NCBI RefSeq assembly: GCF_001654495.1
Contig: NZ_CP015849.1
Location: forward strand, 6,055,001 to 6,119,000
Reading direction: 5' to 3'
From: Streptomyces sp. SAT1
GTDB taxonomy: Bacteria; Actinomycetota; Actinomycetes; Streptomycetales; Streptomycetaceae
Length of the DNA: 64,000 nt
Below the pieces are notes generated by a model. That model ran no database searches. It was not told the origin of the DNA and saw nothing but the letters and a program-made list of their open reading frames with translations. Shown here piece by piece: positions 7,802 through 15,971 of the stretch; position 1 is the first letter of the stretch, and the number at the start of each line of letters is the position of its first letter. A program made the position numbers and the translations under genes.

Positions 7802-8997
7802 CCGTCGAGGAACCGCCCGATCCTGCTGATCGCCGTCTCCAGCACATCCGCGTGAGGGAGCGTCAGGATGCGGAAGTGGTCGGGCGTGGGCCAGTTGAAG
7901 CCGGTGCCCTGCACGATCTGGATCTTCTCGCGGAGCAGCAGGTCCAGGACGAACCTCTCGTCGTCGTGGATCTTGTGGACCGTTGGGTCGAGCCGGGCGA
8001 ACGCGTACAGGGCGCCCCGGGGCTTGACACAGGAGACGCCCGGGATCTCGTTGAGCTTCTCCCAGGCGATGTTCCGCTGCTCGTGCAGCCTGCCGCCGGG
8101 CACGGTCAGCTCGCCGATGGACTGGCGGCCGCCGAGCGCGGCCTGGATGGCGTACTGCGCGGGCGCGTTGGGGCACAGGCGCATGGAGGCCAGCATGGTC
8201 AGGCCCTCCAGATAGTCCTTGGCGTGCTGCCGGGGTCCGGTCACGACCAGCCAGCCGGAGCGGAACCCGGCCACGCGGTACGTCTTCGACAGGCCGCAGA
8301 AGGTCAGGACCACCAGGTCGGGCGCGAGCGCGGCCGTCGAGTGGTGCACGGCGTCGTCGTAGAGGATCTGGTCGTAGATCTCGTCGGCGAACACCATCAG
8401 GCCGTGCCTGCGGGCGAGGTCGAGGATGCCCTCCAGGATCTCCTTCGGATAGACCGCGCCCGTCGGGTTGTTGGGGTTGATGATCACGACGGCCCTGGTC
8501 CGGTCGGTGATCTTCGACGCCATGTCGTCCAGGTCCGGGTACCAGTCGGCCCGCTCGTCGCACAGGTAGTGGACCGCCTTGCCGCCGGCCAGGGTGGTCA
8601 CGGCCGTCCACAGCGGGTAGTCCGGGGCGGGGACCAGCACCTCGTCGCCGTCCTCCAGCAGCGCCTGTACGGCCATGGAGACCAGCTCCGAGACGCCGTT
8701 GCCGAGGAAGACGTCGTCGACGCCGACCTCCAGGCCGCGTGCCTGGTAGCGCTGGGCGACCGCGCGGCGGGCGGAGAGGACCCCGCGCGAGTCGGTGTAG
8801 CCGTGCGCCCGCGGGAGCATCCGGATCATGTCCTGGACGATCTCCTCGGGCGCCTCGAAACCGAAGAGCGCCGGGTTGCCGGTGTTCAGGCGCAGCACGC
8901 TGTGGCCCGCCTCCTCCAGCGCGTTGGCGTGCTCGATCACCGGGCCGCGGATCTCGTAACAGACCTCGTTGAGCTTGCTCGACTGCCGGAACTCCAT
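7789..8997 (-). CDS. PLP-dependent aminotransferase, AlaA-type
   Basis: 402-residue fold-type I aminotransferase. It has NGVSELVSMA, INPNNPTGAVYP, the DEIYDQI block and the PLP lysine in CGLSKTYRVAGFRSGW near residue 240; KPRGALYAF and the C-terminal FRILTLP bind the substrate carboxylate. The pattern is that of alanine transaminases (pyruvate/glutamate), of which AlaA is the model. Start ATG 8997 with GGAGGGG just upstream. It is divergent from an HxlR regulator; the 81-bp gap holds two palindromes, so the regulator probably controls both genes. It overlaps the convergent AraC gene by 13 bp. Confidence 0.9.
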   Translation of the reverse strand: MEFRQSSKLNEVCYEIRGPVIEHANALEEAGHSVLRLNTGNPALFGFEAPEEIVQDMIRMLPRAHGYTDSRGVLSARRAVAQRYQARGLEVGVDDVFLGNGVSELVSMAVQALLEDGDEVLVPAPDYPLWTAVTTLAGGKAVHYLCDERADWYPDLDDMASKITDRTRAVVIINPNNPTGAVYPKEILEGILDLARRHGLMVFADEIYDQILYDDAVHHSTAALAPDLVVLTFCGLSKTYRVAGFRSGWLVVTGPRQHAKDYLEGLTMLASMRLCPNAPAQYAIQAALGGRQSIGELTVPGGRLHEQRNIAWEKLNEIPGVSCVKPRGALYAFARLDPTVHKIHDDERFVLDLLLREKIQIVQGTGFNWPTPDHFRILTLPHADVLETAISRIGRFLDGYRQ

Positions 8998-9021
8998 GCG
9001 CCCCTCCGGTTCGTGTTGTTG

Positions 9022-9056
9022 CTTGGTTTTACCAAGTGCGAGCTTGGAAAGTCCAA
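9022..9056. promoter_or_regulatory. Two tandem palindromic operators between alaA and hxlR
   Basis: Site 1: CTTGGT-TTT-ACCAAG (9022-9036), perfect. Site 2: TTGGA-AAG-TCCAA (9044-9056), perfect. The centres (9029 and 9050) are 21 bp apart, two helical turns, so two dimers would sit on the same DNA face. The shared half-site is CTTGG. Expected binder: the HxlR-family product of 9079-9705. Confidence 0.7.
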
Positions 9057-9071
9057 CAACATGTCTAGACT
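9044..9071 (+). promoter_or_regulatory. Promoter of the HxlR gene, leaderless
   Basis: TTGGAA (9044-9049), 16 nt, TAGACT (9066-9071), 7 nt before the ATG at 9079. Transcription should begin at or next to the start codon, which would explain the lack of a ribosome site. Operator site 2 covers the -35, consistent with autorepression. Confidence 0.55.
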
Positions 9072-9078
9072 GCGTCGC

Positions 9079-9705
9079 ATGTCACCTCGCCGAAGCTACG
9101 ACCAGTACTGCTCCGCGGCCCGCGCGCTCGACGCGGTCGGCGACCGCTGGACCCTGCTGATCGTCCGGGAACTGCTCGCCGGTCCCCGCCGCTACACGGA
9201 CCTGCACGCCGATCTGCCCGGGGTGAGCACCGACGTCCTCGCCTCCCGGCTGAAGGACATGGAGCGCGACGGGCTGACGAGCAGGCGCCGGCTGCCGCCG
9301 CCCGGGGCCGCCCATGTCTACGAACTCACCGCGCGCGGGCGTGCGTTGCTGCCCGTGCTGCGGACGCTGGGGGAGTGGGGGCGGGCCGAGCTGGGCGAGC
9401 CGCGCCCCACCGACGCGGTGCGCGCGCACTGGTTCGCGCTGCCCCTGCTGGGCGCGCTGGCGGGCGACGGCATCGTCGAAGTACGCCTGGAGAAGGGCGT
9501 CTTCCACCTGCACCCGCGGGAGGAGGCGGGGGCCGTGTACGGCGACGGGCCCGCCCCCCGGGAGCCCGACGCCCGCCTGTCCCTCGACTCCGCCACCTGC
9601 GCGGAGATCGCGCGCGGGGAGCTGGACCTCGCGGACGCGGTGCGCGCGGGCCGGGTGACCGTCACCGGGGACGGCCCGCTCGCCAAGTCCCTGCGAGAGG
9701 CGTGA
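9079..9705 (+). CDS. HxlR family transcriptional regulator
   Basis: 208-residue regulator. Residues 1-110 are the winged helix of the HxlR family: YDQYCSAARALDAVGDRW, then TLLIVRELLAGPRRYTDL and GVSTDVLASRLKDME, wing at RRLPPPGAAHVYELT. A C-terminal extension (about 115-208) ends in a small SCP2/sterol carrier-like region (DARLSLDSATCAEIARGELDL in two parts: DARLSLDSATC, AEIARGELDL) often seen in actinobacterial members. ATG 9079 is preferred over ATG 9061 because the probable -10 lies at 9066-9071, making a leaderless message. It probably binds the two palindromes upstream and controls itself and alaA. Confidence 0.9.
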   Translation: MSPRRSYDQYCSAARALDAVGDRWTLLIVRELLAGPRRYTDLHADLPGVSTDVLASRLKDMERDGLTSRRRLPPPGAAHVYELTARGRALLPVLRTLGEWGRAELGEPRPTDAVRAHWFALPLLGALAGDGIVEVRLEKGVFHLHPREEAGAVYGDGPAPREPDARLSLDSATCAEIARGELDLADAVRAGRVTVTGDGPLAKSLREA

Positions 9706-9728
9706 CGCACCTGCGGGAGGCACGGCGA

Positions 9729-9758
9729 AGGCCCGCCCCGCCGACGCGGAACGGGCCT
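9729..9758. terminator. Weak hairpin between convergent genes
   Basis: AGGCCCG (9729-9735) pairs with CGGGCCT (9752-9758) across 16 nt, between the HxlR stop at 9705 and the minus-strand stop at 9784. Confidence 0.4.
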
Positions 9759-9783
9759 CCTGGATCAGTGGTGTGACGTACCG

Positions 9784-10599
9784 TCAGGCACCGGGCGGCA
9801 GCCGTGACGGCCGTCCGGAACCCCGCGTCAGCGCGTAGCCGCCGATGCCCGCGAGCGCGGCCAGCACGGCACCGATCCCGGACCACACCCACCGGTCGGA
9901 CCACCAGCCCGACGACCAGCCGCCGTCCGGCTCGATGCTCGACAGCACCGCCGTCTTCTTCTTGCCGTCGCCGCTGTCACCGCCGTCGTGCTGCGAGGTG
10001 ACCGCGATCCCGGGGACCAGTGGCTGGGACAGTGAGCCGTCCACGGCCGCGGGGCCGCCGATGTGCTTGGACTCGGCCCGGACCTCGGCGCTCACCGGCA
10101 GGCCCAGGTCCGACGCCTGGAGGCCGACCACGGTGAGCCGGATGTAGTACGTGCCGGGCAGCGGGTCGTTGGCCCACGGCTCCGACCAGGCGCGGACCGT
10201 GCGCAGGACGCAGGCCAGCTCCACCGAGGCGGTGCCCGCCGCGGCGGTGCGGGTCTGGGCGCCGTACTGGCACGACTGGCGGCGGCGCAGCCCGTCGTAG
10301 ACGTCGACCTGCCAGGTCTGCGTGGTGTGCTGCTCGGGCAGCTTCACCGTCGCGTGCACGGTGGGGCGCTGACCGGCGTCCGCGGGGAACGACCAGTACA
10401 GGTAGTCGCCGGTGGAGGCGCTCGCGGTCGCCCGCTGCCCCTGCTCGATCTCCGTCGCCGTACGGAAGGAGGTGCCCGCCTGGGAGGGGGCCTTGCTGTC
10501 GCCGGACGGGCTCGCCGAGGGCGAGGAGTCGGCCACCGCGGGGGCCGCCGCAAGCCCCAGGGCGAGCAGCGCGGCGCCGAACGCACGTGTGAGACGCAT
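9784..10599 (-). CDS. Secreted, membrane-anchored protein of the VWA pair
   Basis: 271 residues. An N-terminal signal peptide (MRLTRAFGAALLALGLAAAPAVA) is followed by a Ser/Pro-rich stretch, a beta-rich extracellular domain (DYLYWSFPADAGQRP near 65-80; two cysteines near 107-130), and a C-terminal membrane helix (WVWSGIGAVLAALAGIGGYAL split as WVWSGIGAVLAAL and AGIGGYAL) with a short basic tail. The extracellular part resembles the C-terminal half of its upstream neighbour. Its ATG shares one base with that neighbour's TGA (TGATG at 10601-10597), so translation is coupled. Probably a cell-surface partner of the VWA protein; molecular function unknown. Confidence 0.8.
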   Translation of the reverse strand: MRLTRAFGAALLALGLAAAPAVADSSPSASPSGDSKAPSQAGTSFRTATEIEQGQRATASASTGDYLYWSFPADAGQRPTVHATVKLPEQHTTQTWQVDVYDGLRRRQSCQYGAQTRTAAAGTASVELACVLRTVRAWSEPWANDPLPGTYYIRLTVVGLQASDLGLPVSAEVRAESKHIGGPAAVDGSLSQPLVPGIAVTSQHDGGDSGDGKKKTAVLSSIEPDGGWSSGWWSDRWVWSGIGAVLAALAGIGGYALTRGSGRPSRLPPGA

Positions 10600-11864
10600 C
10601 AGTTGGTCCTCCAGATCGCCACGCGCCAGCGCGAGAGCCAGCCCCAGATCACTCCGGCGAGGAAGCCGGTCAGCACCAGGAGGCCGAGCAGCCACCAGCC
10701 GCGGCCGAGTCCGAACGCCGCCACGTCGCCCGACGGGTCGGGGGCGCCCACCACGTCCACGGTCAGCTCCAGCGGCAGACCTGGCGTGGTCTTCACCCCG
10801 GCGGTCGGCGCGAAGGAGTTGGTGACCTGGAGGCACACCGTCTCCGCCGGGGCGTTGTCGTCGTCGCTCTTCGGCTTCGGATAGCGCAGGCCCGTGGAGA
10901 CCACGTCGGTGCGGCCGGTGCCGGCCGCCTCCCCGCGCACGATCTCCCGCCCGTGCACGGTCACCGCCCGCAGCAGCATCCCGTAGTCGGGGCGCACGGC
11001 GCGGTCGTCCGCGACGCTGACCGAGGCCCGAAGCTCCTGGCCGGGCTTGACGTCCACGCGGTACCAGCGCTGCTGCCCGAACTCCTCGCGGTCGGTGTAC
11101 AGGCCCGACTTGAGCGCGGGCGCCCTGGTGCAGTCGGCGGCGCCCTGGGTGGCGACCGGCGTCACCACCGGGTCGGCGGCGCGGTCCACCAACTGACCGA
11201 CCCGGTCGGACAGTTCCTCCTTGTGCCGGACGGAGGTGTAGGTGCCGCCGGTCGCGTCGGCGATGCAGCTGAGCTGGTCACGGGTCTTGGCGTCCGGCAC
11301 CAGGCCCAGGGTGTCGATGGTCAGGCCGATGCCCTTGGCGGCTATCTCGCGGGCCACCTCGCACGGGTCCAGCGGCTGGCAGGTGTCCTCGCCGTCGCTG
11401 ATCAGCACGATACGGCGGGCGCCGTCGCCGCCCTCCAGATCGGTCGCCGCCTTCAGCAGCGCGGGCCCGATCGGGGTCCAGCCGGTCGGCGCCAGGGTGG
11501 CCACCGCCGCCTTCGCCTCGGTGCGGTTCAGCGGGCCGACCGGGTAGAGCTGCGCGGTGTCCTTGCAGCCCGTCTTGCGGTCGTCGCCGCGGTAGTTGGC
11601 GCCGAGGGTGCGGATGCCGAGCCGGACCTCCTCGGGGGTCGCGTCCAGCACCTCGTTGAAGGCCTGCTTGGCCGCGGCCATCCGCGTCCCGCCGTCGATG
11701 TCCCGTGCGCGCATGGAGCCGCTGACGTCCAGGACGAGTTCGACCTTCGGCGCTGCCCGGCCGTCCGGTTCGTCGGCGACCGCGCCGGCGGGAAAGGCGA
11801 TCCCGGCCGTCAGGGCGGCGAGCAGAGCACAGACTCCTGCCGCCAGCCGTTGTCTTGTGATCAT
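10599..11864 (-). CDS. VWA domain-containing membrane protein
   Basis: 421 residues: signal peptide (1-30), von Willebrand factor A domain (about 40-220), a beta-rich extracellular region (about 240-375) and a C-terminal membrane helix (WWLLGLLVLTGFLAGVIWGW). The metal-ion-dependent adhesion site is intact: DVSGSM near residue 46, a Thr in TGWTPIG and Asp in LISDGEDTC. VWA proteins of this kind bind partners at the cell surface through the metal. Start ATG 11864. It is coupled to the next gene by a TGATG overlap and lies 52 nt after the Nudix stop, so a four-gene operon from 14240 to 9784 is plausible. Confidence 0.88.
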   Translation of the reverse strand: MITRQRLAAGVCALLAALTAGIAFPAGAVADEPDGRAAPKVELVLDVSGSMRARDIDGGTRMAAAKQAFNEVLDATPEEVRLGIRTLGANYRGDDRKTGCKDTAQLYPVGPLNRTEAKAAVATLAPTGWTPIGPALLKAATDLEGGDGARRIVLISDGEDTCQPLDPCEVAREIAAKGIGLTIDTLGLVPDAKTRDQLSCIADATGGTYTSVRHKEELSDRVGQLVDRAADPVVTPVATQGAADCTRAPALKSGLYTDREEFGQQRWYRVDVKPGQELRASVSVADDRAVRPDYGMLLRAVTVHGREIVRGEAAGTGRTDVVSTGLRYPKPKSDDDNAPAETVCLQVTNSFAPTAGVKTTPGLPLELTVDVVGAPDPSGDVAAFGLGRGWWLLGLLVLTGFLAGVIWGWLSRWRVAIWRTN

Positions 11865-11916
11865 CGGCGGATCCTATTGACCCGACGGTGGTTGCTCCAA
11901 AACGAGCGGCGGCGGC

Positions 11917-12660
11917 CTACTCCGTCCCCGGCCCCGGCTCCTTGCCGAACAGACCCGCCAGCCGCGCCCGGTAGAGCACCGCGACCGTGAACCCGTCGGT
12001 GATCCGCCCGTCCGCCACCATCGCCTCGGCCTCGGCCCACGGCACCGCGCGGATCCGGCCGATCGCCTCGCCCCGCTCCGGGTCGCCGAAGCCGTCCACC
12101 CGGGCGGCGTACAGCTCGACGCGGTGGGCCAGCAGCCCGGTGTCCGGATGGAGTCCGCCGAGCGGGACCACCGCCGTGGGCACCGCCGCGATCTCCTCCC
12201 GGAGCTCCCGCGTGACGTTCTCCTCGCCACCGGCCCCCGGGTCCCCGAAACCGCGCACCACCTCCCAGTGCCGGGTCCGCGTGGCGTGCCGGAAGTGCTC
12301 GATCAGCACGACATCGCTCTCCGGGCCGAGCAGCGGCAGGACCACCACGCCCGGGGAGGCGTCCGGCGGCGGCAGCAGCCGGTCGTACAGGCCCAGCCGC
12401 CCGTCCGGGAAACGCACCGGGTCGCGCAGGTACCACAGATGGCGGTTGGCCGACACCACGCCCGCGGGAACCGGCCGCAGCAGCACCGCGAGCCGGGCCC
12501 GCAGGGCCCCCAGGAAGCCCCTTGCCGGCTGCCGTCCGGCCGCCGTGACCTGGCGCCGGGCCCGGCGGACCAGGGCGGGGTCCGTGAGGATGCCGATGCC
12601 CCCCGGTTCGTCGCGGAACCACCGCGGAACGGCCCGCCGCAGGGCCTCGTACCGGTTCAT
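11917..12660 (-). CDS. Nudix hydrolase-like protein with altered Nudix box
   Basis: 247 residues, start ATG 12660. The central part (VVVLPLLGPESDVVLIEHFRHATRTRHWEV in pieces VVVLPLLGPESDV, VLIEHFRHATRTRHWEV) is the beta-sheet core of ADP-sugar pyrophosphatase-like Nudix proteins, and the GFGDPG...RELREEI helix is the Nudix box. The box departs from GX5EX7REUXEEXGU: the REXXEE core is kept, but the upstream Glu and the final Gly are replaced. An N-terminal 90-residue extension (WFRDEPGGIGILTDP) is unusual. It may cleave a nucleoside diphosphate derivative or be a degenerate binding protein. It is 41 nt downstream of the 12702-14240 gene. Confidence 0.72.
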   Translation of the reverse strand: MNRYEALRRAVPRWFRDEPGGIGILTDPALVRRARRQVTAAGRQPARGFLGALRARLAVLLRPVPAGVVSANRHLWYLRDPVRFPDGRLGLYDRLLPPPDASPGVVVLPLLGPESDVVLIEHFRHATRTRHWEVVRGFGDPGAGGEENVTRELREEIAAVPTAVVPLGGLHPDTGLLAHRVELYAARVDGFGDPERGEAIGRIRAVPWAEAEAMVADGRITDGFTVAVLYRARLAGLFGKEPGPGTE

Positions 12661-12701
12661 GGGATGCTCCGCGGGCAGTGCAAGGGCTGACTCCGGCTTT
12701 C

Positions 12702-14240
12702 TCAGTACTCGGGCAGGTCTTCGTTGTCCTGGGTGGTGGCGGACGCCGTGCCGGTCGGGGCGGAGCCCGACGCGTCCCGGTAGCCGGGCAGGCGCCGCAC
12801 CAGATCGTGGAACTGGGCCCATTCTCGTTCACTCGCCAGCCGCACGGAGGCGATCTCGCGGGCGAACCTCTGTTCCTGCCGCCCGGCGATCCGGTTGCGC
12901 AGCACCAGCTGCACCGACCCCGTCAGCGATCCGCTGACCGTGAGCGGCAGGACCGAACCCGCCACCTCCCACAGGTCGTTGCCGCTGACGGCGGTGAACA
13001 CGGCCGCCCCCACGGTGACGACGACCTCCACGACCGGCCGCCACGGGGCGGGCCTGGCCCGCTCGCGTTCCCTGGCCAGCCTGAGGATCTCCGAGTTGAG
13101 CCCGACGTAGCGGTCGAAGACCTGCCCCACCCGCTCGTCGAAGGTGTCGGGAGCGGCGGTGAGCGCGCCGAACGCCCGCACGTACTCGTTCCACACGGAG
13201 GTCTGCCGCAGCCGCCAGATGTCCTGGAGGGTGAGCGCGTTGACCGCGGCGGGCGTCAGCCGGTCCTGGACCGCGGCGAAGGCGTGCCGCCGCAGGAATG
13301 TCAGCAGATGCTCGGGGTCCTCGACGAAACCGGTGGCGGCCCGCGCCTCCCGGGCCTCCTGGAGCACCACGCGCCGCAGGCTGTCGCCGGGCGTGAGCGG
13401 GTAACGGCCCAGCGCGTCGGCCAGGTTGACGTTGTAGACGAGGTCCAGGAGCTGCTTGATCTGCGCCGCGAAGGGCTTGCTCCGGTCGTACCTGCCCTCG
13501 GCGACATTGGTCCCGGGGACCGTCACGAACTCCTCGTACAGGGCGTTGCGCACCACGGGCCGCCGGCTGACCCTGAGGTCGTTGCTGAAGGAGACCACCT
13601 CGCCGAGCCGTCGCCCGAACCGGTCCGCGTCCTCGCGGGCCACTCCCGTCTGGGCGGCCAGGACGTCGATGTCCTTGGCGGTCAGGCCCTGCACCTTCTC
13701 CGCGAACGGCTGGAACAGCCGCAGGCGGGTGCTCTCCCGGTTCTCGTGGTCGTCCGCCGAGTCGTCCCAGGACATGCGCACACAGCGCACCCGGTCCGTG
13801 GCGGGCAGCCCCTCCAGGGTCTCCTGCCAGGCCGTGAACCCGTCGCGCCGCACATGCAGACGGTCCGGCGGCTCCTCGGCCGGATGCCGCTCACCGAGCA
13901 GGAAGGGCACGATGGCCCCCGAGGCGAGCAGCCGCTGGTGCGCCGTGCGGGACTCGCCCTGCTCCACGAGGTCGCAGTTGATCGCGTCGTTGTTGTAGAA
14001 GTACGCGCGGTTGATCACGACCTGGCCGACGTTGATGAGGCTGCGGAAGTACTCGGCCCGCACCTCCTGGCGGCGCAGCCGGCCGACCTGGTCGAGGGAC
14101 TCGCCCCGCTCGATCATCTGCCGTGTGAGCTGCGCCGGGACCCATTGGTTGTCCAGCGACTGCGCGATCACCGCCCCCGGGTCGAGCTGTTCGGGACGGA
14201 TCGGCTTCATCAGACCGTCACTGCTGTCGACGTCAGTCAT
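12702..14240 (-). CDS. Hypothetical protein with C-terminal membrane hairpin
   Basis: 512 residues, start ATG 14240 (GAGAG just upstream). I do not recognise the family. Residues 1-80 are helical and charged, with NVGQVVINRAYFYNNDAI; the middle (about 150-400) is soluble and alpha-helical, with repeated short TLQDIW and VWNEYVRAFG-type helices. Around 430-480 are two hydrophobic segments (VVEVVVTVGAAVFTAV and VAGSVLPLTVSGSLTGSVQLVL), followed by a charged tail. It leads a minus-strand run with a Nudix and a VWA protein. GC and codon use match the neighbours, so there is no sign of recent transfer. Function unknown. Confidence 0.72.
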   Translation of the reverse strand: MTDVDSSDGLMKPIRPEQLDPGAVIAQSLDNQWVPAQLTRQMIERGESLDQVGRLRRQEVRAEYFRSLINVGQVVINRAYFYNNDAINCDLVEQGESRTAHQRLLASGAIVPFLLGERHPAEEPPDRLHVRRDGFTAWQETLEGLPATDRVRCVRMSWDDSADDHENRESTRLRLFQPFAEKVQGLTAKDIDVLAAQTGVAREDADRFGRRLGEVVSFSNDLRVSRRPVVRNALYEEFVTVPGTNVAEGRYDRSKPFAAQIKQLLDLVYNVNLADALGRYPLTPGDSLRRVVLQEAREARAATGFVEDPEHLLTFLRRHAFAAVQDRLTPAAVNALTLQDIWRLRQTSVWNEYVRAFGALTAAPDTFDERVGQVFDRYVGLNSEILRLARERERARPAPWRPVVEVVVTVGAAVFTAVSGNDLWEVAGSVLPLTVSGSLTGSVQLVLRNRIAGRQEQRFAREIASVRLASEREWAQFHDLVRRLPGYRDASGSAPTGTASATTQDNEDLPEY

Positions 14241-14358
14241 CTTCCGCTCTCGGGGCCGTGGGTGTCCGACGAACGCCCCAGAGCTACACCGCCGCGGCCC
14301 GATGAGAACCACAACGCCGTTGTTTGGCCGAAAAGTTGTCTCATAGCCGGACGGAAGG

Positions 14359-15882
14359 TCACGATCCGGTCGCGCCGGGCCGGGGCAGCCGGGTCCAGAT
14401 GTCGCCGCTGCGGCCGGGGGAGAGCCGCATCAGCGTCAACGCCTTGACGGGCAGCGGCTCCTCGCGCAGGGCGCGGACGTCCGCCGTGCGGGGCAGGTTG
14501 GGCAGGGCCGCCTCCAGGGCCGCGCCCAGCGCCGGACCGGAGCCCGCCGCACCGGCCAGGGCGCCCGCCACCAGCGAGCCGAACAGCTTGCGGCGCAGCG
14601 CGGCCGGATCGTCGGTGAGGTTGCGCTCGGGCAGCGCCGGGACCGCGATGCCGTGCCGGGCCAGCCGGGCGGGGCTGACGCGGATGTCGGCCAGGTCGCG
14701 GTAGACCAGGCGCACCGGCGCGCCGGAGGCGGAGAGCACGACCAGCAGGTTCTGCCCGTGCGCCTCCAGCGCCACGCCCAGCTCCAGCAGGCCGAGACCG
14801 GCGGTGAGCGCGAGCCGGGTGAAGCCGGCCAGCCAGGCGGGGGAGCCCGGCAGCCCGGTGCCCGGCAGGGCCGCCACCGGCAGGACGCGCTCGCCGGGAC
14901 GGACGTACTCCTGCGGCGACTCGCGCCACAGGGCCGCCAGGTCGGGGGAGTGCGCGGTGGCCGCGCCGAGGGTGCGGGTGAGGTGCAGCAGACCGCCGGT
15001 GCGGGCCGCCAGGTCCTGCGCGAACGCCGACAGGACCGCCGACGCGGTCACCGAACCGACCGAGATGTCCCGCACCGATGACGTCAGCCGCGCCGACAGC
15101 GCCGTCTTGACGTGCGGGCCGTCCGGCAGGGCCAGGGTGCGCAGCGACATCAGCGGATGCGCGGCGAGCCGGTCGCCCTCGCCGGGCCGCTTGAGCACAT
15201 GCTCCGCCTGCCACGGGTGCACCGGCATCAACAGGCGCCCGCCGTCCCGCAGTTCCCGCGGCCACTCCCCGGTCACCAGGCACTCCCGGGCGGCGACCGG
15301 CAGCAGCCGCAGCTCCACCACAGGCCGGTGCTCCGGGCCGTACGCCAGCTGCTCGGCCACCGAGAAACCGGGCCGGGACCGGCAGTTGGGGTGGAAGGGA
15401 TGGCCGTCGGCCACCCGCTGCTCCCACTCCCAGTCCCGGCCGGGCCACTCCTCCGGCGGGAGCGGCCCCCCGGCGGGCGACGGCCGGTCCGCGCGGGACA
15501 GCGCCAACGACGCCGCGCTGTGCGCGAGTTCGGCGGCCAGCGCGCCGCCGTGCGGCACCGCGAGGGCGGTCGTCAGCCGCGCCGGATCGTCGTGGACCTC
15601 GCCGTCGAGGCGCACGGCGGTGACGTACGCGTCCGTCGCGTACGGGTCGGCCGGCGGCCCCTCCAGCACCCGGCCGTCGGACAGCCGCAGCACCAGGGCG
15701 TCCCGCACCCGCTCCCGGCCGCCGATCCACGGCAGCGGCTCGTGCGCCAGCGCCCGCCACAGCCGGGTGAGCACGGCAGCCCGCGCGCCGGCCAGTTCGC
15801 GCGCGTACCGTGGGACGAGGCCGGGACGCACCACGGCCAGTTCCTCGCCGATCTCGGCCTCTGCGGTCGGGAGACGGTGCAC
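14359..15882 (-). CDS. NRPS-independent siderophore synthetase, IucA/IucC family
   Basis: 507 residues, start GTG 15882 with GAGGAG 7 nt upstream. NIS synthetases make amide or ester bonds between citrate or dicarboxylates and polyamines or amino alcohols, using ATP. The family's ATP/carboxylate block is present as HPFHPNCRSRPGF near residue 165, MPVHPWQAE near 225, and TSSVRDIS followed later by EAHGQNLLVVL near 385 and YRDLADIRV near 405, where FhuF/IucA C-terminal residues bind metal and substrate. It is divergent from a second synthetase at 15972. No transporter, hydroxylase or decarboxylase of a siderophore pathway is seen nearby, so the product is unknown. Confidence 0.88.
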   Translation of the reverse strand: MHRLPTAEAEIGEELAVVRPGLVPRYARELAGARAAVLTRLWRALAHEPLPWIGGRERVRDALVLRLSDGRVLEGPPADPYATDAYVTAVRLDGEVHDDPARLTTALAVPHGGALAAELAHSAASLALSRADRPSPAGGPLPPEEWPGRDWEWEQRVADGHPFHPNCRSRPGFSVAEQLAYGPEHRPVVELRLLPVAARECLVTGEWPRELRDGGRLLMPVHPWQAEHVLKRPGEGDRLAAHPLMSLRTLALPDGPHVKTALSARLTSSVRDISVGSVTASAVLSAFAQDLAARTGGLLHLTRTLGAATAHSPDLAALWRESPQEYVRPGERVLPVAALPGTGLPGSPAWLAGFTRLALTAGLGLLELGVALEAHGQNLLVVLSASGAPVRLVYRDLADIRVSPARLARHGIAVPALPERNLTDDPAALRRKLFGSLVAGALAGAAGSGPALGAALEAALPNLPRTADVRALREEPLPVKALTLMRLSPGRSGDIWTRLPRPGATGS

Positions 15883-15971
15883 GGTCGGGCTCCTCGGGTA
15901 CGGATCGGACGCGCGGGCGCCACGGTAGCGCGCGGGCAGACATACTGATCACCTTCGCACCGTGTGGACGT

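Noticed and set aside
15883..15971. Iron box between the siderophore synthetases
   Set aside because: No TTAGGTTAGGCT-like or similar dyad could be found by eye in the 89-bp gap.
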